Positions 17,084-26,154 of a stretch of DNA of 64,000 bases are shown here, piece after piece. Location of the stretch: NCBI RefSeq assembly GCF_907164555.1, contig NZ_CAJQZC010000003.1, positions 1 through 64,000 of the forward strand, in the 5' to 3' direction. The translations under genes and the position numbers were made by a program. The notes beneath the pieces are model-generated. The model was given only the letters and a program-made list of their open reading frames with translations, had not been told where the DNA came from and did no database searches. Position 1 is the first letter of the stretch; every line of letters starts with the position of its first letter. This stretch comes from Paraburkholderia saeva. Its GTDB lineage: Bacteria > Pseudomonadota > Gammaproteobacteria > Burkholderiales > Burkholderiaceae.

Positions 17084-17737
17084 ATGGCCACATTGGAACA
17101 AATCCAGGCGCGACTGAAAAAACTGCAGGCGCAAGCCGATGCGCTAATTGCGCGAAAGGCACAAGTCGCAGTGAACCAGATTCGTGAGCTGATGCTCAAG
17201 CATGGTTTGACGACTGCGGATATCGAAGCAAAAGCCAAGGCACGACGCGACGCAAAGGCCTTGAACGGTCGCTCGGCGATTGGCAAGGCAAAGACTGCTG
17301 GCGCGGCAAAGGGCAAGCTTCCGCCGAAGTATCGCGATCCGAAAACAGGCGCAACGTGGAGCGGTCACGCGCGTCCGCCGGTCTGGATCAAGAACGTCAA
17401 AGACCGCACGAAGTTTTTGATCGACGCAGCGGCTGATTCGGCTTCGACAGTTTCGAGCGTTGTCGGTAAAGCGAAGGTTGCGGCTAAACGTGGCGCTGCT
17501 GCCAAAAAGGCAACCGCAAAGAAGGCGGTCTCAAAGAAGGCAACCGCTGCAAAGAAAGTGACGGCAAAGAAAGCCATCGGTGTTAAAACGGCAATGAAGC
17601 GTACCGCTGCGGCTGCCGGCAAGAAGGCCGCTGTCAAAAAGACGGCAGCTAAAAAAGCGGTGGCTAAAAAGGCATCGGCAGTGAAGAAGGTCGCCGCCCA
17701 AAAGGTCGCTGCTGCGGAGGCAGTTTCTGCGTCGTAA
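17084..17737 (+). CDS. H-NS family protein with histone H1-like tail
   Basis: A 217-residue chimera-like protein. Residues 1-60 form the coiled-coil oligomerisation region (MATLEQIQARLKKLQAQADAL...). Residues 78-102 carry the H-NS DNA-binding core (KLPPKYRDPKTGATWSGHARPPVW). Residues 120-217 are a Lys/Ala tail of KKATAKKA/KKAVAKKA-type units like the C-terminus of histone H1. Most H-NS proteins of this family are ~100 residues. AAGGGAGG lies about 7 bases upstream of the ATG. It should bind and compact DNA, the tail adding non-specific charge binding. H1-like tails on H-NS cores are known in Burkholderia and Ralstonia relatives. Confidence 0.9.
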   Translation: MATLEQIQARLKKLQAQADALIARKAQVAVNQIRELMLKHGLTTADIEAKAKARRDAKALNGRSAIGKAKTAGAAKGKLPPKYRDPKTGATWSGHARPPVWIKNVKDRTKFLIDAAADSASTVSSVVGKAKVAAKRGAAAKKATAKKAVSKKATAAKKVTAKKAIGVKTAMKRTAAAAGKKAAVKKTAAKKAVAKKASAVKKVAAQKVAAAEAVSAS

Positions 17738-18215
17738 GTAGTCGATGTACGTTGACGGCCTCGAAAGCGTCGACGGCGTTAGCGGATACGACCTGAACCC
17801 GAACCGGCTGTGGTCGTGTCCGCCTGAAGCATGCAGGCGAAACGGAAAAACCAGAACGAACGCGAAGTGGGCCGCGGGTTACTGCCTGCATCGTCGCTTC
17901 GACTGGTGGGTGCGGTGTCCCGGCAAACGCCGCGAGCGTTTTTGTTCGCATCCAGGCACCTTGACCGATCAACTCGTTGTCTCTGGCTTTAGCGCCTTCC
18001 TTTTACGATTGGGTTTTTAGAACCCATCGATCAAATTTTCATTCCGCTGTCTGCACTGTCCGCTCTTCGCGGTGAGGCGCGCCGCATGCATTTAACGGCG
18101 GCAAGAACCTGCGCGCCGCCCATGCGTCTACGTCTATGATGAAGCAAAGGGTATCCACGCGCGCTGACCGTCTCTTTTCCATGTCAGCGTGAACCTCTCC
18201 ACATGCGGAGGTCGG
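17738..18215. other. intergenic region without recognisable gene
   Basis: 478 bases between the H-NS-tail gene and the CHAD gene. Open frames here give no coherent protein, and I saw no strong hairpin or repeat. The end nearest 18215 should contain the CHAD gene promoter. Confidence 0.45.
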
Positions 18216-19070
18216 ATGAAGCGCGACGATGCAACTGATGCAGCGACCCGGATCGACGCCGGGCAGGACGCCGCAGCCGCATTCTCATCGCTGGCGGCGC
18301 CGCTCGTTCATGAGGCGATCGACTGCGCAGCGCAACTGGACGAGCGCTCCGCACCCGAATCGCTCCACAAACTGCGCGTCGTGCTACGACGCTTGCGTTC
18401 GCTATGGTGGGCGTACCGGCCGCTCTTCGATAAGGACATCAACCAGCAACAGCGTGCGCTGTTCAAATTCCTCGCGACGGCTGCCGGCAAAACGCGCGAC
18501 TGGGACATTCTTCTGGAATTGCTTGAAGAAGAAGTGAAAGCCGAATCTGCCTCTTCGAGCGAGCTAAAGGCGGCTCGTGCACAGGCGTTGACCATGAGTC
18601 TCGGGACACTCGCGAACGCGAACGTGAAAGAGGTCCTGCGCGAAACGCTATCGGATGCGACAACGGCGTTGAATACGGCGCACGCGCGCGCAACGATAGG
18701 GAAACTGGCAGAGCGTCGGGTCGCGGCGAGCGAGAAGTCATTGCGCAAGCGCATGAAGCGCGCGTCGGGAGCGAAGAAGTCGGACTACGCTTCGTTCCAT
18801 GAAGTGCGGAAGGCGGGCAAGACGCTCCGCTATCTGCTCGAAATGTTCGGCCCGGTGCTACGCAGCCGTCATCGACGGACGCTCAGGCGCCTGACGAAAA
18901 TCCAGAAACGGTTTGGCACGCTGAACGATGTTGTCGCAAGCGAAGCGCTGCTTCAGCAGAACGAAAACCTGTTTGGAAGTAGCGGTGCAGGGGATTCCGC
19001 GCTGGAATGGATGAAGCGGGAGCGCAGGCGTCGCCTGCGGGCAGCAAGAAAGTTGCTGCGCGATGCGTAG
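18216..19070 (+). CDS. CHAD domain protein
   Basis: A 284-residue, all-helical protein with the conserved His of the CHAD family: LVHEAIDCAAQLDERSAPESLHKLRVVLRRLRSLWWAY, TAAGKTRDWDILLELL and FHEVRKAGKTLRYLLEMFGPVL. CHAD domains bind polyphosphate through rows of His, Arg and Lys, and some localise to polyphosphate granules. The ATG at 18216 was chosen because GGAGG lies 8 bases upstream; an in-frame GTG at 18189 has no such site. It is not fused to a CYTH/triphosphatase domain. Confidence 0.9.
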   Translation: MKRDDATDAATRIDAGQDAAAAFSSLAAPLVHEAIDCAAQLDERSAPESLHKLRVVLRRLRSLWWAYRPLFDKDINQQQRALFKFLATAAGKTRDWDILLELLEEEVKAESASSSELKAARAQALTMSLGTLANANVKEVLRETLSDATTALNTAHARATIGKLAERRVAASEKSLRKRMKRASGAKKSDYASFHEVRKAGKTLRYLLEMFGPVLRSRHRRTLRRLTKIQKRFGTLNDVVASEALLQQNENLFGSSGAGDSALEWMKRERRRRLRAARKLLRDA

Positions 19071-19226
19071 ATACAACACAGCGAGCCACAGCGCGTTACT
19101 GAACGCGAGCGACGGCGCAACGGATCAACGCGTTGAATATGCGTGCGGGTTAGCGGCATGAAACGCACAGCGTGCGGAACACACACGATTCACCACGCGG
19201 CGGCGACTGTCTCGCTGCCGTTAAAG

Positions 19227-19258
19227 TACGAATGGCCCGCGAGGGCGGGCCATTCGTA
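19227..19258 (-). terminator. terminator of the cold-shock gene
   Basis: A perfect 14-bp stem: TACGAATGGCCCGC (19227-19240) and GCGGGCCATTCGTA (19245-19258) around GAGG. It lies 26 bases after the cold-shock gene's stop codon on its own strand, followed by only a short T-run. Confidence 0.75.
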
Positions 19259-19283
19259 GTCGCAAAACCGACCGTCCAGCTGC

Positions 19284-19487
19284 TTACAGCGGCTGGATGT
19301 TGGCGGCTTGCTTGCCCTTCGGTCCTTGCTTCACTTCGAAGCTAACCTTCTGATTTTCTTGCAGCGACTTGAAGCCGCTACCTTGAACTTCAGAAAAGTG
19401 TGCGAACAGATCTTCGCCGCCGTCATCCGGCGTGATGAATCCGAAACCCTTCGCATCGTTGAACCACTTCACGGTACCAGTTGCCAT
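19284..19487 (-). CDS. cold-shock protein, CspA family
   Basis: A 67-residue single cold-shock domain with both RNA-binding motifs: KGFGFITP (RNP1) and DLFAHFS (RNP2). The N-terminus [14 protein letters not shown] and length are standard for the family. It is a single-stranded nucleic-acid chaperone. A 220-base non-coding region lies upstream, consistent with the long structured leaders of csp mRNAs, though I did not identify a cold-box. Confidence 0.96.
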   Translation of the reverse strand: MATGTVKWFNDAKGFGFITPDDGGEDLFAHFSEVQGSGFKSLQENQKVSFEVKQGPKGKQAANIQPL

Positions 19488-19708
19488 TTTTAATCCAGTA
19501 AAAGTTGTGTTCCATCGCGACCGCCGTATTTCTGGATCGGTAGCCGCGAAGATAGAGTTGTACCACGCCTTTATGAAAACCGCCTATCAGCAAGTACACG
19601 GGGTAACGAATTTTTGCGATATTTATGCACCCATTTGGGCGAACGAGCGGTCAAAAATCGTCATCAATGGTGACCAGGGTAAACTGGAGCCACACATCCA
19701 GGAACTCC

Positions 19709-19981
19709 ATGACACATTATTTGCAAGATGAATTGACTGCCTTTTGGGGTCGGCTCGCCCCTTATTTCGTAATTCTTGAGTCAAATCAAAGCGGTGGAAC
19801 TGATCCCATTGGTCGCGTGACAATCGATACCGACGATCATCAGGCCTTCGCGCTTCACACCACCGACGTCAAACCGGAAGGCGACACATCGGAAGATCCG
19901 ACCGGTCACAGCGCGACTTACACGCGTTTCAAGGTTGCGGGCGCCGAATGGGGTCCGTGGCAGCGGGAAACCTGGCAGTAG
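19709..19981 (+). CDS. hypothetical protein, 90 residues
   Basis: Begins MTHYLQDELTAFWGRLAPYF, with VILESNQSGGTDPIGRVTID and C-terminal YTRFKVAGAEWGPWQRETWQ. An AGGAA site lies 5 bases before the ATG. It is acidic, soluble and has no recognised domain. It is followed after 106 bases by another small same-strand gene. Confidence 0.6.
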   Translation: MTHYLQDELTAFWGRLAPYFVILESNQSGGTDPIGRVTIDTDDHQAFALHTTDVKPEGDTSEDPTGHSATYTRFKVAGAEWGPWQRETWQ

Positions 19982-20087
19982 CGCGGTAAAAGGGGCTTCA
20001 GGGTCCCAGTCTCTTTCGCCGGCGGGGCGGCAGCGGGCTTCGGGCGCGTTGCGCGGCAGCCCCGGCACAGCAACCCAGAAGCCCGTC

Positions 20088-20348
20088 ATGCCTAACTTCA
20101 GATTCATCCCCAGTGTCCCCGCCACGTCGGAAGACGATTTCGACATCTTCGCGACGACGAAACTCTCCGGCTATCTCCGGTTCTATGGGGTTTTGCGGGT
20201 GGTTCGAAAGACCGACGGGAAAGTGCTGTTTCCGTTCGACGGCGCGCCGGAACTCGGCCCTTTCGCGACAAAAAACGAGGCGCTGGCGGCCGCGCAGGTG
20301 CAGGGCGAGCAGATCGTCGCGGGCGACCTGGCGCATCCGGAGCTGTAA
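20088..20348 (+). CDS. hypothetical protein of a Burkholderia-type small family
   Basis: An 86-residue protein: MPNFRFIPSVPATSEDDFDI, then GYLRFYGVLRVVRKTDGKVL, FPFDGAPELGPFATKNEAL. I recognise this pattern as a small family widespread in Burkholderia (possibly DUF6723, from memory). It has no signal peptide and no known function. The ATG at 20088 marks the family start. A terminator hairpin follows immediately. Confidence 0.65.
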   Translation: MPNFRFIPSVPATSEDDFDIFATTKLSGYLRFYGVLRVVRKTDGKVLFPFDGAPELGPFATKNEALAAAQVQGEQIVAGDLAHPEL

Positions 20349-20351
20349 GCG

Positions 20352-20372
20352 TGCGGGCCTATCAGGCCCGCA
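20352..20372 (+). terminator. terminator after the small hypothetical gene
   Basis: TGCGGGCCT (20352-20360) pairs perfectly with AGGCCCGCA (20364-20372) around ATC. It begins 3 bases after the stop codon at 20348. T-run weak. Confidence 0.65.
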
Positions 20373-20453
20373 GCAACAAACACAACCCCGGCGCGCGCTG
20401 CCGGCCAGTCCGGCGGCGCATTGCACGTCCGCGGGCGTGGCCGGCAGCCAGGA

Positions 20454-21854
20454 TCAGACGATCCCGGTCGTGTAGTACACCGTGATCACGAAGAACACGG
20501 CCAGCGTCTTGATGACGGTAACGGCAAAAATGTCGCGATACGACTGACGGTGCGTGAGGCCGGTCACCGCAAGCAGCGTGATCACAGCGCCGTTGTGCGG
20601 CAGCGTGTCCATACCGCCGCTCGCCATGGCGACCACACGGTGCAGCACTTCCATCGGGATATGCGCGGCTTCCGCACCCTTGATGAACAGATCCGACATC
20701 GCGGCGAGCGCGATGCTCATGCCGCCGGACGCCGAACCGGTAATCCCCGCCAGCGAACTGACCGAGACCGCCGCGTTGACGAGCGGGTTCGGAATGCTTT
20801 TGAGCGCATCGCTGACGACGAGGAAGCCCGGCAGTGCGGCGATCACGCCACCAAAGCCATATTCCGATGCCGTATTCAGCGAAGCCAGCAATGCGCCGCC
20901 CACGGCAGCCTTGGTGCCGGTCGCGAAACGCTCACGCACGCGGCCGAATGCGGTCAGCACGACGAGCAGAATGCCCAGCAGCAGCGCGCCTTCCACCGAC
21001 CAGATCGCCACCACGGCCTTCACCGCCGTCGTCACCGGCGCATGCACGCCCGGCAGGACTTCCGGCGCGACGGTGTAGCTTGCGCCATACCATTCGGGAA
21101 TCATGCGCGTCAGTGCGAAGTTCGCAACGCCCACGAGGACCAGCGGCGCGACGGCCAGCAGCGGATGCGGCAGCGCCTTCGATTCGACGCGTTCCGGCTC
21201 GTTGACGAGATCGGTGCCGTAGCCTTCGCCCGTTGCCATTGCCGCGCGCCGACGCCATTCCAGATACGTCAGGCCCACCACGATGATGAACACCGAGCCG
21301 ATCACGCCGAGCCACGGCGCGGCCCAGGAGGTGGTCTTGAAGAACGTCGTCGGGATGATGTTCTGGATCTGCGGCGTGCCCGGCAGCGAATCCATCGTGA
21401 ACGAGAAGGCGCCCAGCGCGATGGCGCCCGGCATCAGACGTTTCGGGATGTTGCTCTGGCGATACAGCTCAGCCGCGAACGGGTACACCGCGAACACGAC
21501 CACGAACAGTGAAACGCCGCCGTAGGTGAGCAGCGCGCACACGGCAACGATCACCGCATTCGCGCGTGAACGGCCGATATAGCGGATCGCAGCGGCCACG
21601 ATCGATTCGGAAAAGCCCGACAGTTCGATCACCTTGCCGAACACGGCGCCGAGCAGGAACACCGGGAAGTAGAGCTTGACGAAGCCGACCATCTTTTCCA
21701 TGAAGATGCCGGAAAAGACCGGTGCGACGGCGGCGGGATCGGTCAGCAGCACGGCGCCGAGCGCGGCGATCGGCGCGACGAGAATCACGCTGTAGCCCCG
21801 ATAGGCGGCGAACATCAGAAACGCCAGTGCGGCGAGGACGATGACAAAGGACAT
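20454..21854 (-). CDS. GntP family permease
   Basis: A 466-residue membrane protein with about 12 helices and GntP-family segments: YRGYSVILVAPIAALGAVL, GGVSLFVVVFAVYPFAAELYR, LGAFSFTMDSLPGTPQIQN, SEYGFGGVIAALPGF and GSASGGMSIAL. GntP carriers take up small organic acids by proton symport (gluconate, 3-hydroxybutyrate, acetoacetate). The ATG at 21854 was chosen at the first helix. It is divergent from a sigma-54 activator, with a clear -24/-12 promoter on its own strand. In Pseudomonas aeruginosa an equivalent pair (HbcR and a GntP permease) serves 3-hydroxybutyrate use, which makes that a plausible substrate here. Confidence 0.92.
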   Translation of the reverse strand: MSFVIVLAALAFLMFAAYRGYSVILVAPIAALGAVLLTDPAAVAPVFSGIFMEKMVGFVKLYFPVFLLGAVFGKVIELSGFSESIVAAAIRYIGRSRANAVIVAVCALLTYGGVSLFVVVFAVYPFAAELYRQSNIPKRLMPGAIALGAFSFTMDSLPGTPQIQNIIPTTFFKTTSWAAPWLGVIGSVFIIVVGLTYLEWRRRAAMATGEGYGTDLVNEPERVESKALPHPLLAVAPLVLVGVANFALTRMIPEWYGASYTVAPEVLPGVHAPVTTAVKAVVAIWSVEGALLLGILLVVLTAFGRVRERFATGTKAAVGGALLASLNTASEYGFGGVIAALPGFLVVSDALKSIPNPLVNAAVSVSSLAGITGSASGGMSIALAAMSDLFIKGAEAAHIPMEVLHRVVAMASGGMDTLPHNGAVITLLAVTGLTHRQSYRDIFAVTVIKTLAVFFVITVYYTTGIV

Positions 21855-21933
21855 TAAGTCTCCAGAACTTGGTGTGTTGTACGCACGCGCGTCGACGGCC
21901 TGAGCGCAGACGTAGGGAGCCGGCGCTCGCGTA

Positions 21934-21949
21934 TGCAGCTTTCGTGCCA
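21934..21949 (-). promoter_or_regulatory. sigma-54 (-24/-12) promoter of the GntP permease gene
   Basis: On the minus strand the sequence reads TGGCACGAAAGCTGCA. It matches the consensus TGGCACGNNNNTTGCA at all fixed positions except one (CTGC for TTGC), with exact GG-GC spacing. It lies about 80-95 bases upstream of the permease ATG at 21854. Transcription would start near 21922. The adjacent divergent gene encodes a sigma-54-dependent activator. Confidence 0.85.
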
Positions 21950-22034
21950 CCAGCCGCCAGACCGTGCAGGGCGGCGTGTCGGATGCGTGAACGGCACGCT
22001 GTCCGGCGCGCGGTGCGACGGATTGTACATAAAG

Positions 22035-22147
22035 TCTCAACTTCGAGACTAGAAACGACCACCCGGGAGGCTCTGACCGCGTCAATTTCAGGATGGACGG
22101 CCTTGCTGGCGGTCTCGACGTTGAGATAAGCTGTCTACGTCTTGAGA
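22035..22147. promoter_or_regulatory. three upstream activator sites for the sigma-54 regulator
   Basis: Three related 14-mers: TCTCAACTTCGAGA (22035-22048), TCTCGACGTTGAGA (22113-22126) and TCTACGTCTTGAGA (22134-22147). All have TCT(C/A)-N6-GAGA architecture. They start about 86-200 bases upstream of the -24 element, the usual range for enhancer sites. The last two are 21 bases apart (two helical turns), and the first is 78 bases from the second. The third is 40 bases before the activator's own start, so autoregulation is possible. Confidence 0.7.
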
Positions 22148-22187
22148 CGGCGGCACACATAAAACGATAATGGGAGACAGCGACACC

Positions 22188-23660
22188 ATGATGAACGACT
22201 GGGCAGGGCTGCCCGAGAACTATAGCGATGTATTGCGAAGGGCGATGGAATCGCTCTTCCGGACGTTTGAGAATTTCAGCGAAGGCACGTTCATCGTCGA
22301 CGCCGATGCGCGCGTCGTGTGGATCAACAAACGCTACGCGGCGCGCTTCGGGTTCTCCGATCCGCAGCAGGCCATCGGCCGCGACTGCGAAGCGGTGATT
22401 CCGAACAGCCTGATGCGCGATGTCGTCGCAACAGGCAAGCCGATCCTGCTCGATATCCTCGAAACCGACCGTGAGCCGCTCGTCGTCACCCGTCTCCCGT
22501 TGAAGGACGACGCGGGCGTGACGGTCGGCGCCGTCGGCTTTGCGCTCTTCGACGAACTCAAGGCGCTCACGCCGCTCTTCTCACATTACTCGCGCGTCCA
22601 GCAGGAACTGATCGCGACGCGTCAGTCGCTCGCGCAGGCGCGGCGCGCGAAATATACGTTCGCGAGTTTCGTCGGCACGAACGCCGTGAGCCTCGAGGTC
22701 AAACGCCAGGCACGGCGCGCGGCGCAGGTCGAGTCGCCCGTGCTGCTGCTCGGCGAGACGGGCACCGGCAAGGAACTGCTGGCGCACGCGATCCACGGCG
22801 CTTCTGCGCGGGCAAACAAACCGCTGGTGACGGTCAACGTCGCCGCGATTCCGGATACGCTGCTCGAAGTCGAGTTCTTCGGCGCGGCGGCGGGCGCCTA
22901 TACGGGCGCCGATCGAAAGGGGCGCGTCGGCAAGTTCGAACTCGCCGATGGCGGCACGCTCTTTCTCGACGAGATCGGCGATATGCCACTGCCGTTGCAG
23001 GGCAAGTTGCTGCGCGTGCTGCAGGACAAGGAGTTCGAGCCGCTCGGCTCGAACCGGATCGTACGCGCGGACGTGCGGATCATCGCGGCCACCTCGGCGG
23101 ACCTGCCGGCGCTCGTCCTGGCCGGACGCTTTCGCGCGGACCTCTTTTACCGGCTCAACGTGCTGACGATCCACGCGCCGCCGCTGCGTGAACGCGCGTC
23201 GGATATCGAAGCGCTGGCGTACGCAATACTGGAGGATCTGTCGTTGAACGTGCCGGGTGCGCACTTCGAGTTGCAGGACGACGCGTTACGTCTCCTGTGC
23301 GCTTACGCGTGGCCGGGGAATGTGCGCGAACTGCGCAACACGCTGGAGCGTGCAGTGATGATGTCGGACAGCGAACGCATCGACGCTCGCGTGCTCGCGC
23401 CGTTTCTCGGGCCGACGCGCGTGCCCGTTGCGGCACGCGAAGCCGTCATCGACGTCGCGGGTTCAACGGGCTCCGCTTCCACAATCGTGGCGGATGCCGG
23501 ACACGAAACCTGGACTGACGCGATGGCCGCGTTCGAAAGGCGCTTCCTGAGCGACGCGCTGCGTGCAAGCGGCGGCCGCGTGACGGAAACCGCGACGCGT
23601 ATCGGTATGGGACGGGCGACGCTCTACAAAAAGATCGCGGCCTACGGTATCGAGGCGTGA
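22188..23660 (+). CDS. sigma-54-dependent PAS/AAA+/Fis regulator
   Basis: About 490 residues. A PAS-type sensor (about 15-130: [27 protein letters not shown]) precedes the AAA+ core: Walker A GETGTGKE, the sigma-54 loop GAYTGA (Tyr replacing the usual Phe), Walker [12 protein letters not shown], then [20 protein letters not shown] Fis-type HTH ([21 protein letters not shown]) ends the protein. I chose the ATG at 22188, which has GGGAG 10-11 bases upstream; the ATG at 22170 overlaps that site. It should activate the divergent GntP permease gene. Architecture and context resemble HbcR, the 3-hydroxybutyrate regulator of Pseudomonas. The sensed ligand is inferred. Confidence 0.93.
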   Translation: MMNDWAGLPENYSDVLRRAMESLFRTFENFSEGTFIVDADARVVWINKRYAARFGFSDPQQAIGRDCEAVIPNSLMRDVVATGKPILLDILETDREPLVVTRLPLKDDAGVTVGAVGFALFDELKALTPLFSHYSRVQQELIATRQSLAQARRAKYTFASFVGTNAVSLEVKRQARRAAQVESPVLLLGETGTGKELLAHAIHGASARANKPLVTVNVAAIPDTLLEVEFFGAAAGAYTGADRKGRVGKFELADGGTLFLDEIGDMPLPLQGKLLRVLQDKEFEPLGSNRIVRADVRIIAATSADLPALVLAGRFRADLFYRLNVLTIHAPPLRERASDIEALAYAILEDLSLNVPGAHFELQDDALRLLCAYAWPGNVRELRNTLERAVMMSDSERIDARVLAPFLGPTRVPVAAREAVIDVAGSTGSASTIVADAGHETWTDAMAAFERRFLSDALRASGGRVTETATRIGMGRATLYKKIAAYGIEA

Positions 23661-23661
23661 C

Positions 23662-24219
23662 ATGAATCACGCACGCTGCGCTGCGATCCTGCTCGCCACG
23701 GGTATCGTGTTCCACGCGCTGGACACGTTTGCGCAGACGGTCCCGGCGTCGGCGGTGTCCGCCGCATCCGGCGCTGGCGCATCGGCGGTCGAGCGCAAGA
23801 ACTGGTACAACGACCCGTTTTTCGCGCTGTCGCACGCGGTGCCAAACTGCCCGGTGCCGCTCGGCCCGTTGATGACGAAGGCGCAAATGGAAGACGACGC
23901 GCACTATCGGGTCGAGCGCGGCACGACGTGCTGGCTGGCGCACAAATGCACGAAGCCCAATTCCTACATGTACGACCCGGAAATCGCCGACGCAATCCGC
24001 ACGCGGTTTGCAGAGCCGGAAGGGCTCGACGGCACGAGCATCTGGATCACGGTGCAACGCCGCTTCGTCTATGCGGAAGGCTGCGCGCCGGCATCGTTCA
24101 ATGCCGCCGCATTGCAGAAGCGTCTCGAAGCGATTCCTGACGTCGAGCAGGTCTTCATGCGCGTGACGGCGACGCCGCGCGGCCCGCTGCCCTACAAGAC
24201 GCTTGCCGCACCCGACTGA
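23662..24219 (+). CDS. hypothetical exported protein
   Basis: A 185-residue protein with an N-terminal signal peptide (ARCAAILLATGIVFHALDTFAQT) and an Ala/Ser linker. The mature domain has four Cys in NCPVP, TTCWLAHKC and EGCAP, which may form disulfides in the periplasm. Its C-terminus SFNAAALQKRLEAIPDVEQVFMRVTA loosely resembles a BON-like alpha/beta unit. It starts one base after the stop codon of the sigma-54 activator and may be cotranscribed with it. No firm family assignment. Confidence 0.72.
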   Translation: MNHARCAAILLATGIVFHALDTFAQTVPASAVSAASGAGASAVERKNWYNDPFFALSHAVPNCPVPLGPLMTKAQMEDDAHYRVERGTTCWLAHKCTKPNSYMYDPEIADAIRTRFAEPEGLDGTSIWITVQRRFVYAEGCAPASFNAAALQKRLEAIPDVEQVFMRVTATPRGPLPYKTLAAPD

Positions 24220-24285
24220 CGCAGCGCCATGTCAGCGTGGCAAAATCGCAGGATCCACAGAACAAAAAACCAGCCGGGGTTTTCC

Positions 24286-24579
24286 ATGAAACACAATCGT
24301 TCGTTCCGCGCCCAATCGCGCTTCGCCACACGCACGCTATCTGCCGCCGCGGCCGCCTGCGCGGGCATGGGGCTCGCCGCTTTGGCCGGCTGTAGCAGCG
24401 CGCCGCCGCTGTTCTCTCCGGACGGTCTGCCCACGACGCAGGTCCAGTGTTCGGCGGCGGGTGGCGATGGCTGCGAGCAGCAGGCGCGGGGCATGTGTGG
24501 CGGCCCGTTCGAGGTCGTGCGCCAGACAACCGCCGACGGCGTGCGCAGCCTGCTCTTCGCGTGCAGGAAGCCGGGCTGA
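24286..24579 (+). CDS. small hypothetical lipoprotein
   Basis: A 97-residue protein with an Arg-rich n-region, a hydrophobic stretch and the lipobox LAGC (MGLAALAGCSSAPP). The short mature part has four more Cys (VQCSAAGGDGCEQQARGMCGG and LLFACRKPG), likely two disulfides in the periplasm. It starts 66 bases after the exported protein gene and may form an operon with it. The ATG at 24286 (MKHNRSFRAQ) gives a normal signal length. Function unknown. Confidence 0.7.
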   Translation: MKHNRSFRAQSRFATRTLSAAAAACAGMGLAALAGCSSAPPLFSPDGLPTTQVQCSAAGGDGCEQQARGMCGGPFEVVRQTTADGVRSLLFACRKPG

Positions 24580-24615
24580 ATCCGGCCACGACCTCCTCGC
24601 AATGAGCTGGCCCCG

Positions 24616-25923
24616 CTAGTGGTTGCTGCCGTTGCCAGGTAAATGCAGCAGCAACCGGATCAGATCGGGCTGACGGTTCGTCGCGGTCTTCTGATAGATC
24701 GACTGCAACTGCTTGCGCACTGTGTCGTGCTGGACGCCGATGCGCGTGGCGATTTCCTTCGGCGACATCCCTTCCGCCAGAAAATGCGCGACGCGGCACT
24801 CGGCGGGCGTCAGGTCGAACGCTGCGGCGAGCAGGTCTTCGTCGACGGGCGGCGCGGAAGGCGGGTGATAGAAGATCAGCATCACGATGGCCCGAAGCCC
24901 GAACACCGCCGACACCTCGCCGGGTGCGATCAGGTTATAGAACGCGTAGAGCGTGTCCTGCGGAAACGGGCTCGTGTCATCCTGGATGCGCATCACGCGA
25001 TAGCGTGCGGCATCCGCGTGTACAGCCGCACTCGCGATGCGCAGATGCGCTTCGGTCGCCGCGCAGTCTTCCAGGAAGCGCTGCTGGAACGGCGCGGGTA
25101 GCGTCACCTTGCGATTGTTCGTGCGCACCATCATCGTGGTCTGCAGGAGCCGCTCGGCCGCGCCGTTGAGTCGCAGCACGTCGCCTTCCGTGCTAGCGAG
25201 AATGACAGGCTGTCGCCAGCGGTTGACGAGCGCGTGCCCCACCAGCGCATCCGTCGAAAACACGAAGCGCTGAACCTGGAATCTGGCGGCGCGCGCGAGA
25301 TGTGGCGTCAGACGTTCGAGTATCGTCACCGCGTCGGGAGAGAACGGGCCCTGTTCGAGACTTCTCAGGCACGTGAAAAAAACGGCAACCGTTTCATCGT
25401 CGACGAGTTTTACGCATGACGCATAACGTCGTCCGCCCGGTAAAAGGAATTCCTGAAAAAACGGGTCATTCCGAACAAATTCTTCGTCAAAATGTTCGTG
25501 ACAGTGTAACCATTTGAGTACCGGTCGAGACCACAAAGTCGAAAGCCGTGGATCAATACGATGATAACGGCGGATGTAGCCGAGTTCACGGCCGGGGAGC
25601 AGATTGAAACCATCGCTAAATGAAAGCGCGTTGTGTTTTTTATCGAAACCCACGAGATGAATGGTTTTCGCGCCAATCAGTTCGGCAAGCTCCGCGTAAA
25701 GCAGGTGCCATGTTTCCGGATCGCTGACGGTGTCATATATCTGATGTACCAGCCGGTCATACGGTGTTTCGCCCAATTCCACTGCGCCCCCGTGTCGTCG
25801 CGGCTCCAGGCGGATGATGGAATATTCAACCTGCCGCACATTTCGGGCTTTTTCCGCAAACGAGGAATATACAGCCCAATTAGCCATCGTTAATACTGGC
25901 TCCCTTGTGCCAATTTCGCGCAT
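24616..25923 (-). CDS. LuxR-family transcriptional regulator
   Basis: About 435 residues. A GAF/PAS-like N-terminal sensor region (about 40-190: YDRLVHQIYDTVSDPETWHLLYAELAELIGAKTIHLVGF) is followed by a PAS-like segment with VILASTEGDVLRLNGAAERLL. The C-terminal LuxR HTH begins at FDLTPAECRVAHFLAEGMSPKEIATRIGVQHDTVRKQLQSIYQKT. The ligand is unknown; this is not a LuxI-type autoinducer receptor by sequence. I chose the ATG at 25923 (GGAAAGG 9 bases upstream); ATG 25887 is a plausible alternative. It may act elsewhere, because no clear target lies beside it. Confidence 0.85.
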   Translation of the reverse strand: MREIGTREPVLTMANWAVYSSFAEKARNVRQVEYSIIRLEPRRHGGAVELGETPYDRLVHQIYDTVSDPETWHLLYAELAELIGAKTIHLVGFDKKHNALSFSDGFNLLPGRELGYIRRYHRIDPRLSTLWSRPVLKWLHCHEHFDEEFVRNDPFFQEFLLPGGRRYASCVKLVDDETVAVFFTCLRSLEQGPFSPDAVTILERLTPHLARAARFQVQRFVFSTDALVGHALVNRWRQPVILASTEGDVLRLNGAAERLLQTTMMVRTNNRKVTLPAPFQQRFLEDCAATEAHLRIASAAVHADAARYRVMRIQDDTSPFPQDTLYAFYNLIAPGEVSAVFGLRAIVMLIFYHPPSAPPVDEDLLAAAFDLTPAECRVAHFLAEGMSPKEIATRIGVQHDTVRKQLQSIYQKTATNRQPDLIRLLLHLPGNGSNH

Positions 25924-26154
25924 GCGGCGGTGCCTTTCCGTGCGGCGGCTAACGGATGAATGGAAGATGCCTGTCTTATAGTGTTCATCGATGTCCCGCA
26001 GTATTGTCATAACATGTGTTTTGCCTGCATTTTCCAGACGGCGCCTGACAGAAGCGTCGGGAAGCAGGATTTTTCTTTTTCGGCAACAACGCGTGGCCGC
26101 GGCACAATTCATGCGGAGAAAGCGGCACCAGAAACAGCAATTCCGGGGAAAACA

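Noticed and set aside
17745..18020. 91-codon frame after the tailed H-NS gene
   Set aside because: No ribosome site and no coherent protein character; kept as intergenic.
20421..21512. 363-codon open frame antisense to the GntP permease
   Set aside because: His/Arg-rich shadow of a membrane protein gene.
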